Origin: Tanytarsus gracilentus
Lineage: Eukaryota > Arthropoda > Insecta > Diptera > Chironomidae
Direction: 5' to 3'
Assembly: GCA_038502055.1 (NCBI GenBank)
Contig: JAXRKN010000044.1
Location: forward strand, 7,882,501-7,946,500
DNA length: 64,000 nt
Each line of letters starts with the position of its first letter. The stretch's first letter is position 1. The notes beneath the pieces were generated by a model. The model was not told where the DNA came from. It did not search any database and worked only from the letters and a program-made list of their open reading frames with translations. The position numbers and the translations under genes were made by a program. This document shows positions 26,133-38,700 of this stretch, piece after piece.

Positions 26133-28221
26133 ATAGTTTCAACATTTTATTTTTAGTATTTTAAACTCATTTAAAATATTTTCTAATAAAATTTAATATT
26201 TAAATGCCACAAAACCTTCAAACGCATCCCAAAACTACTTTTTCTGCCATAAATCAAATTTTACACGAAATCAGAAAAAGAAATTAATAATTTTTTTAGA
26301 TTCTTCATAACATCATGTCGCTCGCCTCAGAAGAGGAAAAAATCTTGTTGATTCCCACTCTTACCAATGGTCACACTGAAAACCTGACAATTTCTAACTT
26401 AATTAACTGCGAACAATTTTTCGTTGAGAAAACATTTCAATCACAAGCTATTATGAGCTAAAGACATCCATTTCCTTCTCAACACTGCATGCATATCCGA
26501 TAGTCAGATAAGAATGACTAAATAAACATCCTCGAAGGCAAAAGGAAGAAATCTCTTCTTTAAAATTAAACAATTTCACTTGGTCAAACATAATCCATCT
26601 TAAGCAGCGCAAATATTTTGACTTTATCGGACGGAACAAACGCTTTTAGGAAAATGCCAATAAATCATTTCCAAAATAAACATTTTTGCAGAGCTGTAAA
26701 TGGCATTCGAGTCGCATGCGGCGGAGAGTCTTTAAAATTGTGCATGATTTATATTCAAAGTGATCAAAATTTAATACTTTGGAGGTTATGTAAGGACGCG
26801 ATAAATTATGGTTAAGGCTTAAAAAGTTTTTCATTGAAAATTTTGATATTCAAGGGAAAATTTAAATTTTTTAAAAATTCCAAAATTTCTATCCCTTGGC
26901 CGAATAATTTTAAAAAAAATTAAAAATTTCACCCTCCCTTGACACTCTTCCAATCATCCAGGTATATCCTTAAAAAATTGCCCAAAAGTCTCACGTTTCC
27001 CTACGGATGAATTCAACATTAAATTAATGTGACAAAATATTTTTTAAAATATATAAAAGTTTTATGTTCAGGTGTCAAAAGTGATGTTAAAAAATTATGT
27101 AACTTGATCGTGAATCGATATACACACCAAGGCACGATGAAATTTGCAAAATTTCTCACTTTACGTGTTACGGATACACGCTCGTACTTCACTCGTTAAG
27201 AACCACCGAGGATAGAGTGAAATTTAAAACCAACATGTAGGGCTACATAAAATTTCTTGCTGCGAGCCATGTAAATTAATATTGAGCGATTTATCACCCA
27301 GAAGAATTTCAAGTGAACGATGCAATAAATGAATGAGCACATATGAGATTCTCGTGCGTTCCCTTTGATGCAAGTTTTTTATTATTGCGAGAATTTTGTG
27401 GTCGAGAATTGCAAATAAAAATTCTCAGGGAAGGGACAAAAATTTTTTATATCGAAATAATATAAAATTGAAATTATTTTGTAAAATGTTTCTCATAAAT
27501 TATAAAAAGAATAAAAACTGTTGTTAAACCCGCAGAACTTTAACTGATCCGTGTAACTTGATACGCGCTTTTCCGAGTGAATTCCTGGAAATACATGCAC
27601 GTTCCATGGTGTCTCTCTTGTCACCAAAAAAAAGCATGCAGGCAAACTCAATTGCAAGAGGCTTCGAGCGTTCTCATTTTTTATTATTGATCGATTTTTT
27701 AAAATCGAAAACCACAAGAAAAGAGAGCAAAAATGAACTTTTGTGTCAATGGTAAAGCCACAAAAATGCAATATTTGTTACGTTCGGCATTCCATTTCCC
27801 CCTCTCGCGTTGATATTGAAATTGATATGATTTTTTTTTACTTTACCGAAACATGATTTTAATTTATTTTTAATGAAAAATACATGCGTTCCTTGGTGTA
27901 AGACTTTTGAATTATTTTCGCATGTCTTTATGAATATTTTGTGGGTGTTGACGCAAAAAAAAAATGAAATGTGTCTTGGTGACAAAATCATGAATTTATT
28001 GAGCAAAAAAATTTTTTTGATGAAATTTTTTGACACCCCCTTAAAAATTGCCTATTAAATTTTCAATTTTTTTTGAGGGTCGAGTGCAAAAATCACGAAA
28101 ATTGAAATTTTGGCATTCAAAAAAAATTTATTTCGACAGGAACAAAGTGTCGAGACGGGAAATTCGTTGACTCACGCGTTCAACTAAAAAATCACTCAAT
28201 CCATTTTTGCTTCAATAAAAT

Positions 28222-28227
28222 TTTATT
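28222..28227 (-). terminator. polyadenylation signal for the RTN4IP1-like gene
   Basis: AATAAA on the minus strand, about 120 bp past the stop codon. The placement fits a short 3' untranslated region; AT-rich background makes chance matches common. Confidence 0.4.
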
Positions 28228-28346
28228 AAATAGTTTTTGTGACATGTAAATCCATGACAAACGGTGTAAATCAATATACAATTGTTAGGACATTCATAAT
28301 TCAAGAAATTTTATGAATCTTTGGCAGTATCAATTTCCCTGAACTA

Positions 28347-30404
28347 TTATCTAAATGTGATGATGGTCGATCCGATTCTCTTTTCGCTAATGACGTGCGC
28401 GATTGCTCGTTCGGCCTCGTGTGGATTGTAAACTTGATCGACAACAGTATTGAGAATCTCATCATTGACATAACCGGCTAAGGTGTCTAAATTATTGTGA
28501 CACAAGTGGGGTTCATCTACCCATCGTGGAGTTGTGCTCACTATTTTAGATCCAATTTTTTTTATTGAAACGTAAAACTGGTGAAGTAAAAATAATTAAA
28601 ATAATAATTAAATTAAAAGTAAATTATGATCAATAATTTTTAATTACTACTAAAACTCACCTTAAAAAACAATCGCATAAAAAGTCCGTAAGTGTCTGAC
28701 TCTAAACTTTTTTCCGTCGCATGCACCATCACACCACTCGGAGTTAAAAATCGTTCAATAAACTTTGTGCTATAACTTAAACGTGTCGTAAAGAAAACAA
28801 CATCATAACGATCCTGTCGCGAAAGAAGTTCATTGAGGAAGGTTGACTGCTCGATACTCTTCTCGTAGAAATTCGTTTCAAAGCTATCATTCGAGAATGT
28901 GATGATCTCGTCGGCACCTAAATTAATTTTAAAATCATGATAAAATATTAAAATATTTGCGGTAATTTGTCGATGCATTTTTTTTTGAATTTTGTCGACA
29001 TTCGAAGTTGTCAACAAAATCCCACAAAAAACTCACCTAAAGCATTTACAACCGGCGCTGATCGTTGATGGCAGGTCACATAAACTGTTCCACCCCACTT
29101 TTTAACTAATTGTATTAAAATACATCCAACTGGACTGCAGCCATCTTGAATGAGAACTTTCTTTCCAATCGAGGTGTTTTCTGATAATTTTGCTTGCTTA
29201 AGTGCATAAAGTGCCAAACATCCGTCGTAAGGAAGACTTGCAGCTCCTTCGAAACCAATCAAAAATGGCTTTCTTCCCACTCGAGACTCATGAGCGACAA
29301 CAAGCTGAGATGCGAGTCCTGGTTCATAGAAATTTGAAGCCAACCAAACTTCATCGCCAATTTCGAGTCCACTTTTGCAATCTTTGCCAACATTTTCAAC
29401 AACACCCGAGCACGATCGACCGACAACGAGAGGAAATTCTGGATTTGCCGTATGATAATTCTGTAAAATTCTCCTTAAAACTCTTCCATAACCATGAGCA
29501 ACTTCGACATCAAGTCTCGTAACTGCAGCAGCTCTGACTCTCACTAAAATATCTTTAGAAGACTTCAAGTGCGGAAGATTTGTCTTGCATAATGTGACAT
29601 TATCAGAGCCAAAGAATGAGACACAAGCGACTGATTTCATGATTGGATTGGAAATATTCTTTCGAGCTAGCCAAATGCCAATTCCTATCCCGCTTATAGC
29701 ACCGACACTCATTCCAACCAACACAAAGTAGGTGTTGTTTCTGGCAACTAAAATGAAAGATTAAATTCGAGGTGATTTGAGATGGATTTAGAAGAGGACA
29801 ATTTGGTGGAACCGACTTGAAATTTTTATTTATTTTAAAAAGGATTAAAAAATTTAAAAAAATTTCGGATCCATCAAATTTTCACCCGTTTTCACTCAAC
29901 AACAAATATTTTTTTTTCACTCACGTTCATCTCTAAAAATTATTTGCAATTGTTCGACCACTAAATTTGGAGTCTGAATTGTCTCTCGGATCCTCTTTAA
30001 TACTTCCAAAACTGCCCTCCAAACATTCTCGGCCTGGCCTTTGATTTCATTTAGAGCAGGATCGTGAATTACCTAAAATGAGTAATTTAAATAATTAAAA
30101 GTTAAAGATTTAATTAAACTTACTCTCATCGCCATTTCACGCGCATCATCGCTCGCTTGTCGAAACACTCTCGAAGTTGTCTCGTGTGCCATATTTAATT
30201 GAACCTGAATACAATGTTTGAGGTCTTTAATTAGTTTTCATTTGTTCGTCCTTAAACTTGACAGTTTGGCAATGAAGAGAATTATTTAATTGATGTGTAA
30301 TGAGGTTACAGAAGCGAGGTTTTTATCCACAGATGTTTTTAATGAGATTTTAGTACCTGCATATCGACATAAGTTTCTGTAAACTGATTTCTCAGATTGT
30401 CCAT
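28347..30404 (-). CDS. RTN4IP1-like mitochondrial NAD(P)H oxidoreductase
   Basis: Six exons on the minus strand: 30404-30357, 30204-30124, 30072-29925, 29747-29037, 28917-28661 and 28577-28347, giving 491 aa. The first ~93 residues are helical and charged (MDNLRNQFTETYVDM through EQLQIIFRDEL). A hydrophobic, glycine-rich membrane segment follows at about 98-118 (VLVGMSVGAISGIGIGIWLA). Then comes a zinc-less medium-chain dehydrogenase/reductase domain. Its catalytic half includes SKDILVRVRAAAVTRLDVE, FPLVVGRSCSGVVENVG and GDEVWLAS. Its nucleotide half starts VLIQDGCSPVGCILIQLVKKWG, where the family has a GGVG-type loop; here it is SPVG. RTN4IP1 is a mitochondrial NADPH oxidoreductase linked to coenzyme Q synthesis. 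The membrane-anchored extension makes it longer than the human protein (about 396 aa). The 3' end of the gene upstream, Rubicon, lies about 520 bp away on the same strand. Confidence 0.88.
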
Positions 30405-30682
30405 TGGAATTTTTGTCGATTTTTTTTACATAAAAATTATTACAAAAAAGTTTTTCACTCGATCGCTATTTTCCCGTCATTTTTGGGTATTTTTTGAGGT
30501 TCTATTGACTTATTGTTATGTTATTAAAAATTTTCGTTACTTTTCGTTAATTAATTAATGCTAATTTAAATTATTTTCAGTCTAAATACACTCAAGTTCC
30601 TTTTTGTTATTACATAAAAATAACGCGTTTTGCGAGTGTGTTTGACTTATTGTTACATTTCCTCCTAGTTCGACCCAAACGA

Positions 30683-30693
30683 AATCAGCTGTT
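30683..30693. promoter_or_regulatory. E-box core-promoter-like motif (CAGCTG) upstream of the RTN4IP1-like gene
   Basis: AATCAGCTGTT lies 280 bp upstream of the RTN4IP1-like start codon. It matches the AWCAGCTGWT motif enriched at housekeeping promoters in Drosophila. The gap to Rubicon's stop is only about 240 bp, so it must belong to this short intergenic region. Confidence 0.45.
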
Positions 30694-30877
30694 GAATATA
30701 AGGGGACTGCAAACGTGTCATTTAATAATAATATTAAAAATCGTTTTTTGAGTTTAAAACCTTAATTAAAATTCATTAATAATCAATTGCAATGCATCAT
30801 TCAAATATTTATTTTCAGGCTTAAAGTATTTTTAAGAAAAAATTAAAAAAATCTAAATTTAAATATCGAATATAATT

Positions 30878-30883
30878 TTTATT
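30878..30883 (-). terminator. polyadenylation signal for Rubicon
   Basis: AATAAA on the minus strand, 45 bp past the Rubicon stop codon. This placement fits the short gap before the next gene's promoter. Confidence 0.5.
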
Positions 30884-30927
30884 AGTTAACAGAGAAAAAT
30901 ACTAAAGGTCAATCACAGAATAATTTT

Positions 30928-33783
30928 TCATTTTACTTTCGTCGGTTTGGGTTGTCGCTTCCTCCTTTTGAGTCTCTCACATCGACTGCATTCGGCGATG
31001 AAACATTTATCGTGATAGCATGAACCGCATGCGATGCATCTTTTCACTTTATTCATCCATGGGAAAATTATGTCGCGTTTATTTGGACAAAGTTCACAGA
31101 TGAAACCTCGAGCAGTGCAAAGCTAAAAATTATAAATTAATTAAAATTATTTTAATGGAAGATAATTATTAATTAAACAAAATAAAAAAAAAACATCAGT
31201 ATTATCGAACATGTTCAAATTTTAGTTTTAGGATTCGAACCTTCAAATAATTTGATTCAATATTTTTACCAATTTTAATTTTTAAGTTTTTCGGTTAAAA
31301 TTAAAGTTTAAACAAATTTTTAAAATTTTAAAATTCTCACCTCACAGAAATTCTTCACAATATGCTCCTCACAGCTTTTAATAACTTCGCTAATTTTCTG
31401 TGTGAAAATTCCATTTTTGACATTCATAAAATCTAGCATGCTCCAAATGTCCACATCCTCAATCCAATGTTGAGGAATTTTTTTAATTAAATCTTTTTCT
31501 TTCTCCGCAAATCGACATTGATTAATGAAGTCAATAACATACTTGAGCTGTAATCGCGCTTCACGTGCAGCTGATAACTGTTTAACTCGTACGTATAATT
31601 TTGGGTTAAGGTCGCTCACATGAAACAATGGCAGTGTCCATATCTGATCGAGCCATTTGTATGCGAAATTGCTGACTGGATTTAACTTAAAATCCCAACT
31701 TTCTAAAACCCTCGCCGGAATTGTTGACACTTGAAGTTTATGGCATGCGGTGCAGAAAAATTTACTCGTATAGTCACAATACCGAAATTTGTAAACGTAA
31801 GCAGCTGACACTTTCATTCCACAGCCTGCACATCGATTTGCCTGATTGAGCATTTGTCGCTTTCTATCTGGCGGTGGATGAACTGTGAAAATAATTTGTT
31901 GCCTCGGCGGTGCCCAAAACTGATGTCCTCGAATTGCATTAAAATTGAGATTTTCATCAGGATTTATTGGAAAACTGTCTGGTATGGGAAGAAGTGTCTG
32001 AGGTGCTTGAGATTCCGATACCATCCACAAAAGATTGCTGGCACTTGGAAGTTTTTGATGACGAAACTTTGACATGAGTGAAATTGCAATACTTTCAGGT
32101 GAATTAATGTCCATTTGAGTGTTCCATTCCATTTGCGGGAAATTCACGTCGTCAGACTCACTTTTCTGCTTCTCTGTTTCATCCGACGACAAACTCGAAC
32201 TTGTGTCATCCTCAACCGAACCAATTGTGAATTTTGTTCTAATTTTTGGCGGCGGTTGTGACCTACTTGCGACTGTATGATGAATTGACTGTTTTATTCT
32301 ACAATCTCGTGGAATTTTATATTTTTCATCGAAAGTTTTGTTCCATTTGATTTGAGTGCATGCCGAGATGATTGCTTCGGATAAATGAAAATGAGCATTT
32401 TCTCTTTCGAGTTCAACTTTCGGTCGACTACTGTGAATGGTGTGAATGAAGTGAGCCAGATTTTGTCGACTTGATTTTCTTTTTCTGTTATCATCTAAAA
32501 CTGGTCTCAAAAATGCTGATTTGGTACGAAGTTTTTCACCAGCGACAACTGTTTCAGTGAGAAAATATTCAGTTGGACTTGTACTCGATAAAGAGTGTTG
32601 TTCTGGACTATGAATTTTATCGGCTATTAGAGGTGACTCGAAAAGATTAAAAAGTGAAGTTTTTTTTGTTGGAGCTATTGAGGAACAAGATGCTGAAGCT
32701 AGTTTAGGTTCCGAGTAACGAACATCTGTGTAAATTTTAATATCTTCAACATTGACAACATGAATAGGCACATTTGACTTCGTGTCAGTAACCATCGTCG
32801 ATCGATAGTCAAAATAAGGCACAGCTTCTTCCGCTTCCTTCACTTCGCGTTTAAATGAAACTTTTTTCTGGATGTGTCGATAGTGAACGACTGTTTTCGA
32901 TCGTGGTCGATTGTGAGATGACTCATGAATTAAATTCGGCATACTTTTGCATCTCTTCACTGATTTAATGTTAATTATTTTGTTGTTATCATCGCTCGAG
33001 TGAAACCTTGAGAATTTCTTCATGTGCGATTGCGAGAGAATTGATTTGCGCGGCAACGATGGCATAGAAACGAGCGGTTGCGATATGGATCTCCGATGGC
33101 ATTTTCTCTCCGTCTTAGTTTGAGTGCGATACAGCGATGAGTCAACTTTTGCTAAGTAACTTCGTTGATTTGTTTCGAGTGCGAATATGCAAAGCATGAG
33201 AGCATTTTGATATTCTTCGGAACGGATGAAGGCAGTCGATTCATAGCAATTTCTTATGTGTTCTGTGTCGGAGAGAATGAAGGACAGAACATTTGATATT
33301 TTAGCTTTTTGGATGTTTAATAAAAGCCATTTTTCAAATAAATTTTTCTGTTCTTCGGGTGCGTGGTTGGCATTAAGGAAATCCAAAATTCCAAATACTT
33401 TTTTAATGTTCGGTTGACCCTAAAATAAATGCGTAGAAAATTAAATAACAGAACATAAAATTGATAAGAGGGAATTTCTCGAGCTTTGTCTGGCATTCAC
33501 AGCTGACGATTTTTGTTGCGTTTACACAAAGCGAAAAAAAATTAAAATTGCGCTTTTGCATTTTTAATTTTTAATCTCTATTTCTACTCACATTTAATTT
33601 ACAAGTCAAACCACTGTAAAATATTCTTTTTATTACATCAGCTAAGTTTGAAATGCCTTGTTTATTGTTTACAAGAAAGTTTTCAATTTCACGAAAAAGT
33701 TCACTTAATAATTTTGAGTTTTTATTTTCGTCAACTCTGAGAAAATCTTCATGAACTTCTTCAGATTTTTCAACACTTTCCAT
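30928..33783 (-). CDS. Rubicon: Rubicon (RUN and cysteine-rich autophagy regulator)
   Basis: Three exons on the minus strand: 33783-33592, 33419-31341 and 31122-30928, giving 821 aa. The N-terminal ~150 residues form a RUN domain (SNLADVIKRIFYSGL, KVFGILDFLNANH, RSEEYQNALMLCIFALE). A long serine-rich middle follows, predicted disordered. The C-terminal Rubicon-homology domain starts near residue 593 with RCAGCGMKVSAAYVYKFRYC, continues with FFCTACHK and IWTLPLFHVSDLNPKLYVRV, and ends in exon 3 with NFCELCTARGFICELC, RCIACGSCYHDKCF and ECSRCERL. These cysteine and histidine sets bind zinc in the family and contact Rab7. In animals Rubicon associates with the Beclin 1/Vps34-UVRAG complex and restrains autophagosome and endosome maturation. 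The start is the first ATG of a frame that joins the RUN domain. Intron phases are zero at both junctions. Length is close to the human protein (about 970 aa). Confidence 0.93.
31231..31241 (-). repeat. tRNA B-box-like 11-mer, reverse orientation
   Basis: Reads GGTTCGAATCC on the minus strand inside the last intron of Rubicon (31123-31340), only about 100 bp from the exon boundary. Followed on that strand by TAAAAC. Confidence 0.5.
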
Positions 33784-35775
33784 TATTTAATTTTTCCAAT
33801 TGATTTTGACATTTAAATAAAATAATTTTTATTCTAGAGAGTTTTGGAAAATATTGTGATTGAATTTAATTTTTCTTCTTCTTTCACTTAACCTAAAATC
33901 CCCTTAATGACACTTAAAAAGCGACATCTATTAGTCAAAAGTGTTAAACTTGCAACTGAATTGAGAAAAAAATGCCGCTCAGCTGTCACTTTGAAATTTA
34001 AAAAACCGTTAACAGAAAGTTAAAAATGCAAATAATTTTTATTCGTTTTAAATTTTAAACTCTTAGTAACCCTTTTAAGTTATGCAACTTCACAAACTCC
34101 GAAAAAAATAAATTCAAAATTATATCGAAAAATAATGTTTTACAAAGCATTGCTGATCGCATTCAAAGCATTCATATGCAGTGCTTGAAACTAAGTAAAT
34201 TGTAGAATGCTCAACAGTTTTGGTTTTCACTTTGATCATGTTGGACGAGTACGCGATTTATAAGGTCAATTTTTTAATAATTTTGAGGATCAACTGAAAA
34301 ATATGAAATAAAAAATCCAAATAAATAGAGTGAATTAAGTGTAAAAAAGTAAATAATTTAAATTTAAATTTATTATCGAACTAGAACCAAACTGGAACCA
34401 AATAAAAACAAAAAAATATTTTATTTCGAAACCAAAATCAAAGAAAATAAAAAAAATATTCTATTTTGAAATGAAGAAAAGAAATAATTGATAAAAAAAA
34501 TTAATGTTGATTGAAATCAATAAGTCATAAATGAAGCCGACAAAAATAGATTAGAAAATGCAGTTGAAAAGTGAATACCCGATAAAGGGTGTTAGAAGTG
34601 ATAAGCAATTATAAAAGCATAAAAAATTATGTTGCGTCAACTTTTCGTAAATTGTTAACAGTGCAGTGAAGTTTTTTGGTTTTTAGAATTTAATAATAAA
34701 TTCTAGCGTTTTCATCCTGACGTTTAAAAAAAATTAATTTAAATTTTTGAGGGTTATTTTTAAAAGATTTTGTTTTTGTTCTTTTCGATAAGATAAAAAA
34801 AGCGTAAACATTATTAATTTTCAATTTTCGCAGCATTAAACACTAATTAACAAATACCTCTGTTTAATGAAGAGAATTAATTGATAAATGATAAGAAACT
34901 CAAATATTTGAGATTAAATCGGCAAAATGATTATTAATAACTGACTGAAGGCAGACAGACTTGACCAGGAATTTATTTTAAGCACACTTTAAAAATTCTT
35001 CAAAGCATCAAGAAATTTAAATACGAAATTTCAAAAATATGAAAAAATAAAAAAAAGAACCATAATTTGAATAATTTTGTAATTTTAAATAAGTTTATCA
35101 TGTTTTTCTAAAATATTAACATATGCCGAGTGAATTACCGCACCTTGATCAACTTCCAGAAAACATAAAAAAAATTTGCTCTATATTTTTCGCAAATTAA
35201 CAATTTTTCCATCTCAAAAATGATTTAAATCTTTTTAATTTACTCAAACTCTTCAATAAATTTTCTCTCACATATTTTCATTCGCCAAATTAATCTCAAT
35301 TTTTTGAGTTCTTTGAAATTATTTCATCTGGTATTGATGCAGTTAATTCTCTTTTTGTGTATATTTATGATTTCTTATAGTGTAAACAACGAATGAGAAT
35401 TTTCATGAAAAACTTATTTCATGATTTGTGAACTTTTAAGAAAAAAGGGAAAGGAATAGGTTTTAAAGTTATGAAGAAGTGGAGAATTTAATTTGCAAAA
35501 AATTTCATCAAAAAGAAGTGTTGAAATTTTTTTAAAAACATAGAAGGAATTTAAATTTTAAAAAATCTTTAAAAATAAATTTAAAATTTTTTAAAATAAA
35601 ACAAGAATTTTAAAAATTTAAAAATAAAACTAGAAATTTTGCAACCGACAAAAGTGACATGTCATGACATGAAAATTAGCATAAAAATAATTTCGATCTC
35701 CGGCAAAAGTAAATTAAACAAAAGTTTTTATTTTACACATTAATGTAGGTGCTCAACGACAACCGACATAAAATA
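33784..35775. other. 2-kb divergent intergenic region, Rubicon / Kif26
   Basis: Start codons of Rubicon (minus) and Kif26 (plus) face away from each other across about 2 kb, so the region holds both promoters and 5' untranslated sequence. It is strongly AT-rich. A CAGCTG motif lies near the Rubicon end (33979-33987). An in-frame TAG directly precedes a GTG at 35749, and TAATGTAG there could be a splice acceptor, so an untranslated 5' exon of Kif26 may lie here. Confidence 0.6.
33979..33987. promoter_or_regulatory. CAGCTG E-box upstream of Rubicon
   Basis: TCAGCTGTC lies 196 bp upstream of the Rubicon start codon. It shares the palindromic core with the motifs upstream of the RTN4IP1-like and moonraker-like genes but matches the flanks of the fly consensus less well. 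A second CAGCTG occurs at 33499-33504 in Rubicon intron 1. Confidence 0.35.
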
Positions 35776-38700
35776 ATGGATAAGAAAAGTAAATCAACTC
35801 TGAAACGGAAAAGAGCAAATCATCAACTTCCACTACGAAGGTACAAATATAAAGTTTTCTCCTTGAAGTTATGCAACCACGAAATAAAAACTCTACTTTT
35901 AGAATTCAATTTGAAGACGATGACGATTCAGTTGAAAATGAAGCTAATAAAATTTCTGTAAGCATTTATTAATTATTTGATAAATCAACTTATCGAATAA
36001 ATTTTTAGCACATCCCGCCAAGATTGCAAAAGAGCCGAACAATGCCAAAAAACACTAGAAATGATTTATTCAAAATTGAAGAGAAACTCCCGACATTCTC
36101 ACAACAAAGACCGCAAGTATTGAATCAACAACATCCAAAAATTCCACCCAAACCGCCACCCAGGAGAACGCTGCCAACACGCTACGAACCAGAAGGCATG
36201 CAACCGCAAACGGTCATTGGCAATTTTCAGGAGAGAAAAAACTTTCCATTGGCGATCGTTCAAAAGCCTGAAAAGTTGTGCTCAAAAGTGCCTCTAACCT
36301 CGATAAATTTCAATCAGCAACACTTGTTGCATCATGCTAGACCTCAACATTTCTCATCGTCACAACATCATAATAATTTTAATAATAATTTCATGATGCC
36401 ACAAGTCTTGGCTCGTTCGCCACTTCAACATCAACAATTAGTCATTGCGAACATGCAGATGCGAATGAATGTAATGAAAATGAAAAATGGCCAAGGAAAC
36501 GATAGTAGTGGTAGCGATCCCGAAAATCATATTTACGAGATGATTGATGAATATGAAGTGAGTGGTCAGAAAAAGGATTTTTTACCCGCGATTCCTCTTC
36601 AAAAACTGCAACAGCCACAGCAGTTGGTTGCTAATGAAAGTGATAATTTGTTTCAAAATCTCCTGCGAACGGAGGTCGTGCAGCTGTGCGGACGAAACGG
36701 AGCGTACATGAGTCATTTGCCGCATGATAAACGAATGGATGTTATTCAGGAAACGGCATTGTCACTTGCCACTGCAGCGTATCAGGAAAAGTGAGTAAAT
36801 TTATTGTGATATTTTTAAATTCTTTCAATTTAAGAAAAACTTGTTCGAAAATTTTAATTTGAGAAAGTAAATTTTCTAGATTCGATTCCTAAAAAATTCA
36901 TCATTTTTTGCTTTTTTATGAAATTTCACTTTCCATCGCGTTTCAGAAATAAATTTCGGTTTCATGACGTGATTTTCATAAAACAAAAAATTATTTTTTA
37001 ATTCAATTTTTTTAAAAAATTTCTTTTATAATTTTCACCCCTTCAAGCACGTGTTTCCAATCGCTCTCTCGCATTCCAGTTAAATGTTTTTCACGTGCTA
37101 TTCTCTCTCTCATCTTCTCACGCTGTAACCCAAACAATTTCCAAATCGGTTAAAGTTTTCCAGTGACTCTCTCTAAAAATATCTTCTATATGAATGAAAA
37201 TGTGTTTTATGTCGTCGTTCCGCATTACACAATATTATTGTTTTCAATAAGCAATTTTCATTCAGTCTTCGTCTCATCGTGGTGCGATGCGGTTTAAAAA
37301 TTTTCCTTGCGCGATTGACATAATTTAAATAGTAGACATATAAGTGCAACAAGGGTGGATATTTAACACATAGAAGAGAAAAATAGTTGCTTAAAGATTT
37401 TACATACAATTCATGTAGATATAAAGTTTAATGGGACATTAGCACACGACATTTTTACTAAATATTTATACTCAGTTCGCAACCATAAATAGTTCGAAAT
37501 TCTATTTGGATTACGGTGCAGCGATAACTCATATAAAAAATAATAAAAAACCCAGGAATAAAAGTTTATGATCATTAATTATTTAAGAAAATATTTAAGA
37601 GTGAAAAAAATTTATGCTCGCAAGAAATTCTATGGAATAAAAAAAAAATTCGAGTGCACTCGAGAAAGAATTCACAAGAGCTCAAACGTGTATAATGAAT
37701 GGAAATTGGATGAATCTCAACCCGTACTCGAGAAAAAATGAAAAGTGATTCCTCATGAATAGAAAGAATTTCGTTTTTTCGAATAATTTTCATAAATCGC
37801 TTAAAAGTGGAATGTTTGGAGTAGGAAAATTAAAATGCTATAGCAGTGAATCATTTCGATTGTGGAATAACTATTAAAGAGCGAAAATGTCGAAAAGGTA
37901 GTTTTCATCGCTTATAAATGGAAAAGATGTGTTAAGTGGATGTAAAAGAGATTTTTGAGTGGTGTGAAAAAAATAATAAAAAAAATATTTGGAGACATTT
38001 TTTTATTGAGAAATAAAAATTTGAGTGTGAAGAAAATAAATGAAAAGAATTTGTAAACTAAAATATTTATTTATTTTTATTTAAATAAGTGCTTTTTTAA
38101 GTTTTGAAAGAAATAATTTTTTGGATTAAAAATTTCATTAATCAAAATTAAAATTTCTTATTACTTAATTTAGAATTTTGCTAAAATGGATTAAAGTTAA
38201 TAAATTATTTTAAGCGTGATTTCAAAAATTTGGTCGGTTAAAAAATTAACATTTCGTGCTATAATAAAAATTAAGAAATTATTTAAATAAAAAATTAAGA
38301 AATTACTTTAAAAAAATTATAATTTTTTAAGTGCAGTTTTAAAAAAATTTATGCGTAAAAATTATTTTAACAAAAACAAAAAATTAAAAAAAATTATTCT
38401 GTTTTTTTACCTAACTTTAAAATTAAAAAATTCATAGCAAGCTATTTTTTAAGGAAAATTATTTCATTATTAATAAAACACTCTAAAAAATTCTCAAATT
38501 TTCTTCAATCTCCAAATTGAAAAATATTGTGTGAAAAAATTTCCCCACTCGAGAAAGTTGAAAAATAATTCTACTTAAGTGCAAGTGATTGATGATATTT
38601 TAAAGTAAGAAAATTTCTCTATAAATTCTAGAGCGGCACAGCGCATGGTGTCGGCGGCAAATGGCACCAAATCACGGTCTCAAGGACCTGAAAGAGGCGG

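Larger units (their letters stand above)
12339..28200. other. 16-kb gene-free region upstream of the RYK-like gene
   Basis: I see no coding exon between the RYK-like start codon and the 3' end of the RTN4IP1-like gene. Open frames here are short, overlap in several frames and have low-complexity translations. Contents I can name: a paired 21-bp repeat near 12613-12748, three B-box-like motifs near 14480, 16846 and 19360 plus one at 26122, a hAT relic at 23481-24252, and loosely paired GGGTG/CACCC ends around AT-rich cores (for example 21942-22052). Developmental receptor genes often carry distal enhancers, so regulatory DNA is plausible; nothing in the bases proves it. Confidence 0.6.

Noticed and set aside
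26314..26460. Frame of 48 codons starting MSLASEEEKILLIP
   Set aside because: Short and isolated; no splice donor extends it and no homologue is recognised.
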